From assembly GCA_012797975.1 (NCBI GenBank), contig JAAZOD010000029.1, forward strand, positions 28,568 to 92,567: a DNA stretch of 64,000 bases. The letters run 5' to 3'. The position numbers and the translations under genes were made by a program. The notes under the pieces are model-generated. The model saw only the letters and a program-made list of their open reading frames with translations, made no database searches and was not told where the DNA came from. Source of the stretch: Pelolinea sp. GTDB lineage: Bacteria > Chloroflexota > Anaerolineae > Anaerolineales > Anaerolineaceae. Each line of letters starts with the position of its first letter. Position 1 is the stretch's first letter. This document shows positions 1-8,340 of the stretch, in pieces.

Positions 1-192
1 ACGCCCATGCCTCCTACACGCACTCCCATTCCTCCCCAAACTCCGCAGGCGTTGAAAACACAAAGCAATGGATCTTTACTGGATACCGTGAATGGTTCTG
101 GAGGAAGAGAGATCCTGGGCATTGCTTTGATGGTGATCTGCGGGGCTTGCCTGGCCTATTTGATCTATACTATGTTACGCAAGAAAGGGTAA
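1..192 (+). CDS. C-terminal end of a membrane-anchored protein (partial)
   Basis: The reading frame is open from the first base of the window and stops at 190-192, so this is probably the tail of a longer gene that begins upstream; an internal ATG at 7 is only a possible start. The visible part has a Thr/Pro/Gln-rich linker, then a single hydrophobic segment (about ILGIALMVICGACLAYLIY) and a short positive tail (RKKG). This layout is typical of an extracellular protein held by a C-terminal membrane anchor. The function cannot be told from this fragment. Confidence 0.55.
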   Translation, partial: TPMPPTRTPIPPQTPQALKTQSNGSLLDTVNGSGGREILGIALMVICGACLAYLIYTMLRKKG

Positions 193-222
193 ACAAACAC
201 CCTTTCCTGCGTTGTTTCTTAA

Positions 223-861
223 TTACCGCTGTATCTCTTTTTCCACTTTTTCCAGTCGTTGTGCGAGATCGAAAAGTTGTTGCGTTACTATGTCTGGGAG
301 CTGGTTATGAGCCAGATCAGGAATATGCATGCCATCATGCTCTTTATGGACGATACGCCCGGGCACACCGACCACGACGGAATCGGGTGGAACATCTTTG
401 ACCACCACGGCGTTGGCTCCAATACGGCTGCAATTGCCAACGGTGATGGCCCCCAGGATCTGTGCCCCGGCTCCGATGACAACCTCACTGCCAATGGTGG
501 GATGGCGCTTTCCCTTTTTTAAACTGACGCCGCCCAAGGTCACATCATGGTACATGGTTACATTCTTTCCGATGATGGAAGTTTCACCGATCACCACACC
601 CATGCCATGGTCGATAAACACCCCGCTATCGATCTGGGCTGCAGGGTGGATCTCAATGCCGGTAAAGAAGCGGCTTAGCTGGGCGCTCCAACGCGCTAAA
701 AGTTTTAGCTTGTGCTTCCAGAGCCAATGGGCAATCCGGTGATTCCAAACTGCATGCACACCGGCATAGCACAAAACCACTTCCAGCCAGTTTCGGGCTG
801 CCGGGTCCCGTTCCAAAGCCACGCGTACATCATTTTTTATTTCTTTTAATATTCTAGCCAT
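223..861 (-). CDS. cysE: Serine O-acetyltransferase
   Basis: Transfers acetyl from acetyl-CoA to L-serine, giving O-acetylserine for the cysteine synthase encoded just upstream. The protein has an N-terminal helical region and then left-handed beta-helix hexapeptide repeats, with the family signature around [12 protein letters not shown] and the active-site stretch YHDVTLGG. The length (about 212 residues) is like the short EpsC/CysE forms. The start is set at ATG 861, with AGGA nine bases upstream; a TTG at 867 overlapping the cysK stop is possible. It is translationally coupled to cysK, so the two consecutive steps of cysteine synthesis are co-expressed. Confidence 0.93.
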   Translation of the reverse strand: MARILKEIKNDVRVALERDPAARNWLEVVLCYAGVHAVWNHRIAHWLWKHKLKLLARWSAQLSRFFTGIEIHPAAQIDSGVFIDHGMGVVIGETSIIGKNVTMYHDVTLGGVSLKKGKRHPTIGSEVVIGAGAQILGAITVGNCSRIGANAVVVKDVPPDSVVVGVPGRIVHKEHDGMHIPDLAHNQLPDIVTQQLFDLAQRLEKVEKEIQR

Positions 862-863
862 AC

Positions 864-1793
864 TCAACTATCCTGGGAATATAAATCAGTGCTGAGATAC
901 CGTTCGCCAAAAGAAGGGACGATGACCACGATCAGTTTGTCTTTATTTTCTGCGCGGCTGGCAACCTGCAGGGCTGCATAGATCGCGGCACCAGATGAAT
1001 AACCTACCAGCAATCCTTCCTGGCGGGCGGTTTGCCGGGAGGTCGCGCGTGCTTGTTCTCCGCTGACCGTAATGATTTCATCGATGATCTTTGTGTTCAG
1101 GATCTTGGGGACGAAACCGGCTCCGATGCCTTGTATGGGATGTCTGCCAGAAGCGTTCCCGGAGAGCACAGCGGATTCTTTGGGTTCCACTGCGACCACT
1201 TGGAAATCTTTCTTTTTGCTTTTCAACACTTCACCAACCCCGGTGAGTGTTCCCCCTGTGCCAACTCCCGCCACCAGGATATCCACTTTGCCGTCCGAAT
1301 CCCGCCAAATCTCCTCCGCAGTTGTTTCGCGGTGAACCTGCGGATTGGCAGGATTCTCAAACTGATTGGGAATGTAGTAACGCGCGTCTTCCGCGGCCAT
1401 TTCGATGGCTTTTTGGACCGCTCCTTTCATCCCTTTTTCTGCAGGGGTGAGAACGATCTCCGCTCCGTATGCTTGCAGGATCTTTTTTCTCTCCGCCGAC
1501 ACGCTTTCGGGCATCACCAGCAGGCAGCGGTAACCGCGGGCGGCGGCCACGAATGCCAGCCCAATGCCAGTATTTCCACTGGTGGGTTCAAGGATGATGG
1601 TATCTTTGTGGATTTTCCCCTCTTTTTCAGCCGCCTGGAGCATGGCCAATCCAATACGATCTTTTACACTGTGCGAAGGATTGAAGTATTCCAGCTTGGC
1701 TGCAATTTTTGCAGGGTTGGAAGCGTTGATTTTGTTTAGCCATACCATCGGTGTATTTCCAATCAATTCTGTTATGTCGTTTGCTATTTTCAT
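864..1793 (-). CDS. cysK: Cysteine synthase A (O-acetylserine sulfhydrylase)
   Basis: A PLP enzyme that makes cysteine from O-acetylserine and sulfide. The PLP lysine lies in the motif [10 protein letters not shown], and the phosphate/substrate loop [11 protein letters not shown] follows. The glycine-rich [10 protein letters not shown] loop is also present. The start is ATG 1793, preceded by GGAGA at five bases; an upstream in-frame extension to 1829 lacks family similarity. The stop lies 3 bases from the cysE ATG. The C-terminus is about normal length. Upstream (1851-1924) there is a stable nested inverted repeat that may be a leader RNA controlling this pair. Confidence 0.95.
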   Translation of the reverse strand: MKIANDITELIGNTPMVWLNKINASNPAKIAAKLEYFNPSHSVKDRIGLAMLQAAEKEGKIHKDTIILEPTSGNTGIGLAFVAAARGYRCLLVMPESVSAERKKILQAYGAEIVLTPAEKGMKGAVQKAIEMAAEDARYYIPNQFENPANPQVHRETTAEEIWRDSDGKVDILVAGVGTGGTLTGVGEVLKSKKKDFQVVAVEPKESAVLSGNASGRHPIQGIGAGFVPKILNTKIIDEIITVSGEQARATSRQTARQEGLLVGYSSGAAIYAALQVASRAENKDKLIVVIVPSFGERYLSTDLYSQDS

Positions 1794-1850
1794 GATTTCT
1801 CCATATCTGTATTTAAAAGAAAAAGCCATCGATCGTCGACCAAAAAGATA

Positions 1851-1924
1851 CGGGGCTCACACCGCTGCGACCGGATGGCTGATTTTGAATCATATGGCGC
1901 AGGGCAAGTCTACGTTGAGCCCCG
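1851..1924 (-). promoter_or_regulatory. Candidate structured leader RNA upstream of cysK-cysE
   Basis: Perfect 9-bp arms CGGGGCTCA (1851-1859) and TGAGCCCCG (1916-1924) enclose two further nested pairings: CTGCG/CGCAG, and a terminal hairpin TGATT-CAA-AATCA. The outer stem ends about 57 bases before the cysK ATG. The shape is that of a riboswitch or leader RNA, but it does not match any riboswitch consensus I can recall (SAM-I, T-box, FMN, cobalamin). The same DNA would also fold in the plus-strand RNA, so the orientation is inferred from distance to cysK. Confidence 0.45.
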
Positions 1925-2027
1925 CGGATTACACAAGCAATAGGTAGTCATAGTATTTTCAATTTCTATAAAGTTAATCATAAAAATAGTATTCTGATTT
2001 TAAGGTCTTGTCAAGCAGTAAAAAGCC

Positions 2028-2055
2028 GGAAACCATTTATTTAATAAAGCGTATA
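2028..2055 (+). promoter_or_regulatory. ECF-sigma-like promoter of the LiaF/PspC genes
   Basis: GGAAAC (2028-2033), a 16-base spacer and CGTATA (2050-2055) form an extracytoplasmic-function type promoter. The same GGRAAC-N16-CGTWTA pattern stands before the SIMPL lipoprotein at 3450. Transcription would start about 20 bases before the ATG at 2083. Confidence 0.5.
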
Positions 2056-2082
2056 TATATAGAAAACCAAACGGAGGAAACC

Positions 2083-2871
2083 ATGCGCAATCGTATTTTC
2101 TGGGGTCTTGTCCTTATTCTCATCGGTTTGATCTTTTTGCTCTCTTATCAATTCGGATTTTCAGCGTGGAATCTGATCTGGCCATTCACCCTGATTGTTT
2201 TTGGCTGCTGGGTACTGTTGATCCCGGTGCTCTCAAAAGGCGCCGAGGTCGTTACCGAAGAGATTGATATCCCTTTGGAAGGCGCCAAACAGGCAACCAT
2301 CAAGATGGAACATGGAGCCGGAACGATCCATCTCATCGCTGCGGACCTTCCTTCCACGTTGCTGAAAGGCAGTTTTGTCGGGGGAGTGCGTTCGAAGGTT
2401 GCCACGGTTGAGGAGAAATGCCACATCAAACTGGAAAGCAAGGTAGAATTTATTAACTTTCTGCCGCGTTTTCAAAAAGAACAAAAATTGAAATGGGACC
2501 TTTCCGTAAACCGTACGATCCCTTTAAAAATGAAGATGGAAACGGGAGCAAGCGATAACCATTTGGATTTGCGTGGGTCACAGTTGAAAGAGCTGCATCT
2601 TGAAACAGGTGCCTCCTCTACCGAGATTTATTTACCGGAAAAAGCCGGAGAAACAAAGGTTCACATTGAGTCCGGTGCTTCATCCATCCGCGTCCATGTT
2701 CCTGAAAAAGTTGCAGCAAGAATTAAAGTAGGAGGGTTGGTCGGAAAGAACATTAACACGAATCGATTCAAAAAAGATGGCGATAACTACCAGTCTGCAG
2801 GATATGCCGAAGCGGCAAACCGCGCGGATATTGAGATCGATTCGGGAGTTGGTTCGATTGAAATTCAATAG
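2083..2871 (+). CDS. LiaF-like membrane protein (toastrack-type domain)
   Basis: The N-terminus has two hydrophobic segments (FWGLVLILIGLIFLL and LIWPFTLIVFGCWVLLIPVL) typical of the LiaI/LiaF transmembrane region. The rest is a beta-rich domain of repeated short strands with GAGTI, GASDNHLDLRG, GASSTEIYLPE and GASSIRVHVPE, as in DUF2154/toastrack proteins that sense cell-envelope damage. ATG 2083 has AGGAGG-like SD (GGAGG) eight bases upstream. It is followed 23 bases later by a PspC protein, so the pair is probably one envelope-stress unit. The exact signal is unknown. Confidence 0.75.
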   Translation: MRNRIFWGLVLILIGLIFLLSYQFGFSAWNLIWPFTLIVFGCWVLLIPVLSKGAEVVTEEIDIPLEGAKQATIKMEHGAGTIHLIAADLPSTLLKGSFVGGVRSKVATVEEKCHIKLESKVEFINFLPRFQKEQKLKWDLSVNRTIPLKMKMETGASDNHLDLRGSQLKELHLETGASSTEIYLPEKAGETKVHIESGASSIRVHVPEKVAARIKVGGLVGKNINTNRFKKDGDNYQSAGYAEAANRADIEIDSGVGSIEIQ

Positions 2872-2894
2872 CTCAGAAATATCTGGAGGTAACC

Positions 2895-3341
2895 ATGAAA
2901 GAAAGATTGTATCGCAGTTCACAGAACAAGATCATCGGGGGAGTTTGCGGTGGTTTGGCTGAATATTTCCAAATCAATCCCATTTTTGTACGAATTTTCA
3001 TGATCTTGTGGGTTATTGTTGGAGAATGGGGAATATTTGTGTATTTTCTGCTCTGGTTGATCATTCCACCCCAGCAATATGAAGGAGGTGGATTCCAGCT
3101 CAACGATCTGGGCGCCCGTTTTCGCTTGGTCGGGGATGATTTGCGCGATCTTTTCCAGAATCCTTCTGCACAATTGCTTACCTATGGCGGTATTGCATTG
3201 ATTGGGGTTGGCGCATCAACCCTGGCAAAAGCCCTGGGTTGGGATTGGGGAAATTACTGGAATTCGACATTGGTTTGGGCGTGTCTGTTGATCGTTGGCG
3301 GTATCTTTGTACTCGTTAAAACATACACGAAGAAGAAATAA
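2895..3341 (+). CDS. PspC-domain membrane protein
   Basis: Residues 1-60 match the PspC domain: RLYRSSQNKIIGGVCGGLAE, then a hydrophobic helix and the ending LLWLIIPP. PspC proteins act in phage-shock/envelope-stress responses at the inner membrane. Beyond the domain there is a soluble stretch and two further hydrophobic segments near the C-terminus. GGAGG precedes the ATG. It sits directly behind the LiaF-like gene and is very likely co-transcribed with it. The 148-residue length is longer than a bare PspC domain. Confidence 0.82.
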   Translation: MKERLYRSSQNKIIGGVCGGLAEYFQINPIFVRIFMILWVIVGEWGIFVYFLLWLIIPPQQYEGGGFQLNDLGARFRLVGDDLRDLFQNPSAQLLTYGGIALIGVGASTLAKALGWDWGNYWNSTLVWACLLIVGGIFVLVKTYTKKK

Positions 3342-3350
3342 AAAAGAAGA

Positions 3351-3389
3351 CCTTCCCAACCGATTGAGGGGGGCAACCGGCTGGAAAGG
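3351..3389 (+). terminator. Imperfect stem-loop after the PspC gene
   Basis: Arms CCTTCCCAACCG (3351-3362) and CGGCTGGAAAGG (3378-3389) pair with two mismatches. No T-run follows, so it is a weak terminator or only an RNA-stabilising hairpin. Confidence 0.35.
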
Positions 3390-3449
3390 CAACCTCATAA
3401 TAACATGATACTTTCTACCGTGCAAGCATTCTGAAAAATTTTAAAAAAC

Positions 3450-3477
3450 GGGAACTTTTTTCACTGGATAACGTTTA
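3450..3477 (+). promoter_or_regulatory. ECF-sigma-like promoter of the SIMPL lipoprotein
   Basis: GGGAAC (3450-3455), a 16-base spacer that begins with a T-run, and CGTTTA (3472-3477). The GGAACTTTT form of the -35 is the classic ECF element. The spacing is identical to the candidate at 2028. Confidence 0.55.
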
Positions 3478-3501
3478 TAAAGTACAAATCACGGAGGTAA
3501 G

Positions 3502-4239
3502 ATGAAAAAACAATCTATTCTTGCAGGTTTGACTGTGCTGTTAATGGTCTTCGCAACCGCTTGCAGTGGAAACCAGGCGGCAATTTCCGGTGACAATTCA
3601 ACGCAAAAGAGCATCACGGTAACCGGAACCGGTGTGATAAAAGTTGTACCTGACATCGCGTATATCAATGTTGGGATTACGACCCAAGATGTGAATGTGA
3701 CCGATGCGATTGCGCAAAATTCCAGTCAAGCTCAGGCGATCAAAGATGAGCTGATCGATTTTGGAATTGCTGAAGAAGATATCCAAACATCCAGCTTCAG
3801 CGTGTACCCGCAATCAAATTATGATTATCAAGGGAACATCACCAGCACCACCTTTGTGGTCAATAACAACGTTTATGTTACGGTTCGCGATCTCAGCACC
3901 ATGGGCGAGCTGCTCGGAAAAGTAACATCAAGCGGCGCAAATTCGATTTATGGAATCAGCTTTGATGTGCAGAACAAAAGCGAAGCGTTGACCCAATCAC
4001 GAGAATTGGCTATCGATTTTGCCCGTCAGCAGGCAGAAGAAGTGGCTGCTGCCTCTGGAGTGAAATTGGGCGAAATTCTTATGATATCGGTAAGCTCCAA
4101 TGATGTCCCCTACATCGTTTCTGATTCTTATGGAATGGGTGGCGGTGGCGGATATCCGACATCAGCTACGAAGATCCCGATCTCAGCGGGCAACTATGTC
4201 ATCTCTTCCAGCGTGACCATTCAATACGCACTCGATTGA
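3502..4239 (+). CDS. SIMPL-domain (DUF541) lipoprotein
   Basis: A lipoprotein signal peptide ends in the lipobox FATAC with the lipidated Cys at residue 21. The mature part is a SIMPL/DUF541 domain: ITVTGTGVIKVVPDIAYINVGI, then IDFGIAEEDIQTSSFSVYP, and the C-terminal SSSVTIQYALD. Proteins of this family are exported and are linked to oxidative or envelope stress, but their activity is not known. A Gly-rich turn (GMGGGGGYP) precedes the last strand. ATG 3502 follows GGAGGT. The ECF-like promoter upstream suggests co-regulation with the LiaF/PspC pair. Confidence 0.82.
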   Translation: MKKQSILAGLTVLLMVFATACSGNQAAISGDNSTQKSITVTGTGVIKVVPDIAYINVGITTQDVNVTDAIAQNSSQAQAIKDELIDFGIAEEDIQTSSFSVYPQSNYDYQGNITSTTFVVNNNVYVTVRDLSTMGELLGKVTSSGANSIYGISFDVQNKSEALTQSRELAIDFARQQAEEVAAASGVKLGEILMISVSSNDVPYIVSDSYGMGGGGGYPTSATKIPISAGNYVISSSVTIQYALD

Positions 4240-4246
4240 TCGACAA

Positions 4247-4278
4247 AAAAGGAGCTGCTTCTCAATGCAGCTCCTTTT
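4247..4278. terminator. Bidirectional rho-independent terminator
   Basis: Perfect arms AAAAGGAGCTGC (4247-4258) and GCAGCTCCTTTT (4267-4278) with an 8-base loop lie between the converging SIMPL gene and cdsA. T-runs are present for both directions. Confidence 0.85.
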
Positions 4279-4291
4279 GTTTTCCATATTT

Positions 4292-5098
4292 CTAGATCCA
4301 AAAATAGGTGATTACAAAATAAGCGGCTGCACCACCCAGCAGCCAGGTATCGACCCGATCGAGAACCCCGCCATGCCCGGGGATGACCTTTCCAGAATCT
4401 TTTTTATTAAAAGACCGTTTTATGAGGCTTTCCAGTAAATCTCCCAAGGGGCTTACAATTCCCAAGATCACACCCAAGATCGCGGCCCTTCCTACGGTAA
4501 TATTGGCTGCCCCATAAGTGAAAATGAGGGAGAAGAGCAGTGCATACAAAACGGTGAACAGAATTCCGCCGGCATACCCTTCCATGGATTTATTAGGGCT
4601 TACCTTGGGAGCCATCTTGTGTTTTCCAAAGCGGCTGCCGATGAGGAATGCTCCGATATCACCGCACCCGATGGCGGGAATTGCCAGCAGCACCCACATT
4701 TTTCCATCAGGCAGAAAACGCAGTGAAATGAGATAAGTCCCAAAGTAAGCAATGAAGATCAAACCGATCAGCTCCAGCCCCATCGTTATCAGACTATTCG
4801 CATCATCCTCTTCGTAACGGCTAAGACTGATGATAATGCTGATAAAGAAGGAAAGCGCAAATACCGGTTCAAAATATCTGCCTGCGAACACATAGCGGAA
4901 GACCGCGCAAATCATCGTTGCAGCAATCAAGAAATATTTATGGGGAGTGTACTTACTCCCTCTAAAAAAGTTCCAATATTCCCATGCGGCAAACCCCAAG
5001 ATAGCGGATGCCCCCAATGTATAAATCCAACCACCTGCAATCACCAACCCAACACAAATGGGAGTGATGATCGCAATGCCAAGAATGCGTTTAGCCAT
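4292..5098 (-). CDS. cdsA: Phosphatidate cytidylyltransferase
   Basis: Makes CDP-diacylglycerol from phosphatidate and CTP, the precursor of all phospholipids. It is a multi-pass membrane protein (about seven to eight hydrophobic segments). The C-terminal CdsA signature is intact: SPLGDLLESLIKRSFNKKD followed by PGHGGVLDRVD with its catalytic acidic residues. The start is ATG 5098 (MAKRILG), which overlaps the end of uppS by 8 bases and has AGGAAG upstream. The uppS-cdsA order is the common bacterial arrangement. Confidence 0.93.
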   Translation of the reverse strand: MAKRILGIAIITPICVGLVIAGGWIYTLGASAILGFAAWEYWNFFRGSKYTPHKYFLIAATMICAVFRYVFAGRYFEPVFALSFFISIIISLSRYEEDDANSLITMGLELIGLIFIAYFGTYLISLRFLPDGKMWVLLAIPAIGCGDIGAFLIGSRFGKHKMAPKVSPNKSMEGYAGGILFTVLYALLFSLIFTYGAANITVGRAAILGVILGIVSPLGDLLESLIKRSFNKKDSGKVIPGHGGVLDRVDTWLLGGAAAYFVITYFWI

Positions 5099-5837
5099 TG
5101 TATGCTTCCTCTTCCTCTTTTTTTGTTCTTCCCCCGAATCTTCTGGAACGGGTGCCGTAATCAAGTATGGCTTCTTTGAGTTTATTTTTATTGAAATCAG
5201 GCCAATAGGTCTTTGTGAACAACCACTCGGAATAGGCGCTTTGCCAAATAAGAAAATTTGAGATCCTTAACTCACCCGAGGTCCTGATCACCAGGTCGGG
5301 ATCGGGCATTCCGGCCGTATACAGATGGTCGCTAATGGTCTTGTCAGTGATTGCATCTGCAGGGAGCCCTTGCTGCACGATTTCCTGCACGGCATGCACG
5401 ATCTCATCGCGGCCGCCATAATTGATGGCAAGCGTGAAGATCAATCGGTCATTGTTTTTGGTGGTTTCAATACAAGCTTGCAACTTGGCCAGCAATGCAT
5501 CACTTAATTCTTTTTTGCTTCCGATGTGACGTACCTGGACACCCTCTTTGAGCAATTCAGGTGTCTCTTTGTCGAGGAAATCCATAAAGATGTTCATCAA
5601 CCCATTTACTTCATCCGCCGGCCGTTTCCAGTTTTCCGTGGAGAATGCATATACCGTGAGATATCTCACTCCGAGATCGGTACAGGCTCTTACAATGTTG
5701 CGCAGGCGCTCTGCGCCGGCGCGATGCCCGGCCATTCTGGGGAGCAGGCGCGCTTTTGCCCAACGTCCATTCCCATCCATGATGATGGCAATATGCTGGG
5801 GTATTTTCTCAAATGGCTGATCTTTTGGTTTTCCCAT
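5091..5837 (-). CDS. uppS: Isoprenyl (undecaprenyl) diphosphate synthase
   Basis: A cis-prenyltransferase that builds the C55 carrier lipid for peptidoglycan. The substrate motif IAIIMDGNGRWAK is near the N-terminus with the catalytic Asp. The later conserved TVYAFSTENWKRP, NYGGRDEI and DLVIRTSGELRISNFLIWQ segments are all present, with the expected length (248 residues). The gene lies between frr and cdsA. The start ATG at 5837 has a GGAGG 14 bases upstream, which is a long spacing. Confidence 0.95.
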   Translation of the reverse strand: MGKPKDQPFEKIPQHIAIIMDGNGRWAKARLLPRMAGHRAGAERLRNIVRACTDLGVRYLTVYAFSTENWKRPADEVNGLMNIFMDFLDKETPELLKEGVQVRHIGSKKELSDALLAKLQACIETTKNNDRLIFTLAINYGGRDEIVHAVQEIVQQGLPADAITDKTISDHLYTAGMPDPDLVIRTSGELRISNFLIWQSAYSEWLFTKTYWPDFNKNKLKEAILDYGTRSRRFGGRTKKEEEEAYNG

Positions 5838-5846
5838 GCAGGCTGA

Positions 5847-6404
5847 TTAAACCTCCATGATTTCTTTTTCTTTACGCTCACCAATTGAATCCACCTCTTC
5901 AATCATTTTATCGGTGAGTTTTTGAATTTCTTCCTCTCCACGTTTCAGATCGTCTTCCGAAATCAATTTTTCTTTTTCAAAATCGCGTAAATCTTTGATG
6001 GAATCTCTGCGGACGTTGCGGATGGCAATGCGCGAATCTTCGCAGCGATTCCCAACCAACTTGGTCAATTCAACACGGCGTTGTTCATTCAAGGGGGGAA
6101 TGTTCAAGCGGATGACCTTCCCGTCATTGAGGGGGGTCAACCCGAGGTCAGAGGCAAGGATCGCTTTTTCAATGTCTTTGATAGATGTGGCATCGAAAGG
6201 TTTAATCAAGAGCTGTCGTGGTTCCGGAACGCTGATGGTTGCCAGTTGCATCAGCGGAACAGGCGATCCATAATATTCGATCGATAATTTTTCGATCAAA
6301 GCCGGACTGGCGCGTCCGGTGCGAATTCCCGCCAAATCTTCTTCCAATGCCTGCAGGGCACTTTTCATCCGTTTTTCTGCATCCTGTACAGCTTCGTTTA
6401 TCAT
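5847..6404 (-). CDS. frr: Ribosome recycling factor
   Basis: Splits post-termination ribosomes together with EF-G. The 185-residue protein has the typical signatures [15 protein letters not shown], the loop domain [12 protein letters not shown], and the C-terminal helix region VRRDSIKDL and [15 protein letters not shown]. The start is ATG 6404, preceded by AAGGAGG; an upstream extension is not supported. pyrH, the usual upstream partner, is absent here. Confidence 0.95.
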   Translation of the reverse strand: MINEAVQDAEKRMKSALQALEEDLAGIRTGRASPALIEKLSIEYYGSPVPLMQLATISVPEPRQLLIKPFDATSIKDIEKAILASDLGLTPLNDGKVIRLNIPPLNEQRRVELTKLVGNRCEDSRIAIRNVRRDSIKDLRDFEKEKLISEDDLKRGEEEIQKLTDKMIEEVDSIGERKEKEIMEV

Positions 6405-6505
6405 CGCATCCTCCTTGTATGAAACATGGATGGTCCATTTCAATGTTTAAGGATACCTCAAAAAAAGTAAAAATTCCATAAAAAGTGACTGTCTAGGAGA
6501 TCCCC

Positions 6506-6533
6506 TTGACAGGAAGAACAAACGTTCTATAAT
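6506..6533 (+). promoter_or_regulatory. Consensus sigma-70 promoter
   Basis: TTGACA (6506-6511), a 16-base spacer and TATAAT (6528-6533) are both perfect. Transcription would start near 6540, at or just before the start codon of the small gene downstream, so the mRNA is probably leaderless. Confidence 0.8.
6515..6528. promoter_or_regulatory. SOS-box-like operator (GAAC-N4-GTTC)
   Basis: AGAACAAACGTTCT is an inverted repeat lying exactly in the spacer between -35 and -10. It fits the Gram-positive LexA/DinR consensus CGAAC-N4-GTTCG in its core, so repressor binding would block the promoter. LexA control is an inference; no lexA gene is in the window. Confidence 0.55.
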
Positions 6534-6544
6534 TAAAAGTGATT

Positions 6545-6772
6545 ATGGAAAACGGATTATTGTGGTTCGATGATCGAAAAGATGTTTCTACCGAACAGAA
6601 GATCCAAAATGCTGTTCTCTTCTATCAGCAAAAATATGGCACGAAACCCGACCGTTGCACAATCAATTCAGACACCCCCTGCAGCAAGACGGACAGTGCT
6701 TTGGCCGGTTTGCGGATCGAAGTGCGCCGCTATATTTTACCCAACCATTTCTTGCTGGAAAAAGATCATTAA
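6545..6772 (+). CDS. Small conserved-type protein, possibly SOS-controlled
   Basis: A 75-residue soluble protein with an N-terminal GLLWFDDRK and a central pattern KIQNAVLFYQQKYGTKPDRCTI. It has two Cys residues (one in DRCTIN and one in TPCSK) and ends with YILPNHFLLEKDH. I recall similar small hypothetical proteins in Chloroflexi but know no function. No SD is visible; GTG 6539 or ATG 6545 lies within a few bases of the predicted transcription start. It converges on the ParB-like gene with a 4-base overlap. The promoter with its GAAC-N4-GTTC box suggests DNA-damage induction. Confidence 0.7.
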   Translation: MENGLLWFDDRKDVSTEQKIQNAVLFYQQKYGTKPDRCTINSDTPCSKTDSALAGLRIEVRRYILPNHFLLEKDH

Positions 6773-7674
6773 TGGCCCTTCTTGAGCCATTTTTTTGCTT
6801 TGGCGAGGGATAATTTCACAAAGTTGGGATGAAATTTCATCAGAAAATCACCGGCCGCTTCTTCAAAACTGAAATCTTTATGATATTCCGCTTTGAGAAA
6901 TGCCAGATGTTCGATGATCCAAAAATACAGGTCTGCTTCGGTGCGTTCGGGGAATTGGTCGAGTATTTTCTGCTCGCGGATGATCTTGACCAGCGGCAGA
7001 TAAATGTTCTCATACCAGCTGCATACTGCTTTTTCATAACTGATCGCATGCTGTAGAAATTCGCCGGTATAGTAGCGATGGGCGTCGATATGCTCCTGCA
7101 GCCTGTCAAATAACCCCGGAATGCTCATCTCAATCTTCACATCAGGATACAAATTCTTGATGTTCGTCTTTTCGTAAAAATGGTTCTGTTCTTCCTTCAG
7201 GATCAGTTGATTGAAATCGAAGTTGCGGTCAATTTCATAAGGTACCTCGATTTTTACCACATGGGCGTCAATCCATTTTTGACCACGCTGTTTTGCAACC
7301 GATACCCGATGATTTCCATCGATTACAAAATAATATTTCCCGATCTGATACACCTCGACCGGAGGGAGGATCTCATCCCGCAGATAGGCACGATCGATCT
7401 TTTCCCAGCGTGAACGGGTGTGCTTTTGGCGCGGGAGAAAAGCGTTATCAAAATCTGCGTAGCGGTTCACGCTGCCAATAATGGCATCGATTTCAATTTC
7501 CTGAATCCCCGCATCGTATTGACCTTGAATGGAGATGTGCTTGAGGATTTCATTGAAGGCGAGCAGTTGAGTCTTATCCAAGCGCAGCCAATTTTCAATG
7601 GAACGGATAAAACCATGAAAATAAGCGTCGTCAAAATCCATTTTGGATCGTTCTTTAAAAGAATCAAAACTCAT
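6769..7674 (-). CDS. ParB-like nuclease/DUF4032-type protein
   Basis: A 301-residue soluble protein. The central part reads like a ParB/sulfiredoxin-fold domain: ILPPVEVYQIGKYYFVIDGN followed by HRVSVAKQRG, the motif that holds nucleotide in ParB-like proteins. No helix-turn-helix of chromosome-partition ParB is visible, so it is not a segregation ParB. The C-terminal half is helical with many aromatic residues. The start ATG 7674 has GAGGAA, and the upstream metallophosphoesterase stop immediately precedes it. The function is unknown; it forms an operon with the phosphoesterase and acpS. Confidence 0.6.
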   Translation of the reverse strand: MSFDSFKERSKMDFDDAYFHGFIRSIENWLRLDKTQLLAFNEILKHISIQGQYDAGIQEIEIDAIIGSVNRYADFDNAFLPRQKHTRSRWEKIDRAYLRDEILPPVEVYQIGKYYFVIDGNHRVSVAKQRGQKWIDAHVVKIEVPYEIDRNFDFNQLILKEEQNHFYEKTNIKNLYPDVKIEMSIPGLFDRLQEHIDAHRYYTGEFLQHAISYEKAVCSWYENIYLPLVKIIREQKILDQFPERTEADLYFWIIEHLAFLKAEYHKDFSFEEAAGDFLMKFHPNFVKLSLAKAKKWLKKGH

Positions 7675-8340
7675 TTATTCCTCTGCGAATGGTACGGGTT
7701 TTCTCTCGAGTGAAATCGGGTGCGTGCGATATCCATACGTGTTCACAACCTGTGTGGTTCCGTATTGGATGATCATGGGGGTGTTCTTCCCAAAATCATA
7801 CACGTGCCCGTGGAAATGGTAGAGAGGTTTGAAAACCTTTAATAACCATAGAAATGCTTTGATGCCTTGATGTGCTTCATCTTTTCCTTCCTGAATACCC
7901 CACGGGGAGGCATGGGTGACGAAAATATCCAAGTACCGCCCGGAAAGTGCAAAGTTCGCCATCAAGGCGGGCACAAGCCGAAAAACAAACTGCCACATGC
8001 CTGCTTGCGAATACTGGTAGGGCCCATTGTTATAAAGATGGCATCCCTGAACGCCCGCCAGCAGGAATCCGCTGGCATCCTTTATGGAACGGACGTGCAG
8101 ATCGATGCAGCCCCAGGGGTGATCATGAACCACACCGCTTTCGCTTTCGTAAAATTTTGCATGATTTCCACGCACAAAGTAAAGAGGAACATTATACGTG
8201 CTGACCATATTTTCCAAGAAATCGTATGGAAGGTCTCCGCAACTGAGGATGAAACGAATATCTCCCAATGATTTTTTATTTGCGGGCTCATACAACTGCT
8301 CCGACACTTTATCGCTGATGACCAAAATCCTATGATCCAT
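7675..8340 (-). CDS. Metallophosphoesterase (calcineurin-like)
   Basis: A 221-residue single-domain protein with the phosphoesterase metal motifs ISDKVSEQLY (weak first block), LSCGDLPYDFL, VRGNHAKF, VTHASPWG and FHGHVYDFG. The first block has ISDK where most family members have GDxH, so one metal ligand differs from the norm. The start is ATG 8340, preceded by GAAGGAAACAG, and it overlaps the end of acpS. The substrate cannot be told; such proteins cleave phosphodiesters or phosphomonoesters. Confidence 0.8.
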   Translation of the reverse strand: MDHRILVISDKVSEQLYEPANKKSLGDIRFILSCGDLPYDFLENMVSTYNVPLYFVRGNHAKFYESESGVVHDHPWGCIDLHVRSIKDASGFLLAGVQGCHLYNNGPYQYSQAGMWQFVFRLVPALMANFALSGRYLDIFVTHASPWGIQEGKDEAHQGIKAFLWLLKVFKPLYHFHGHVYDFGKNTPMIIQYGTTQVVNTYGYRTHPISLERKPVPFAEE

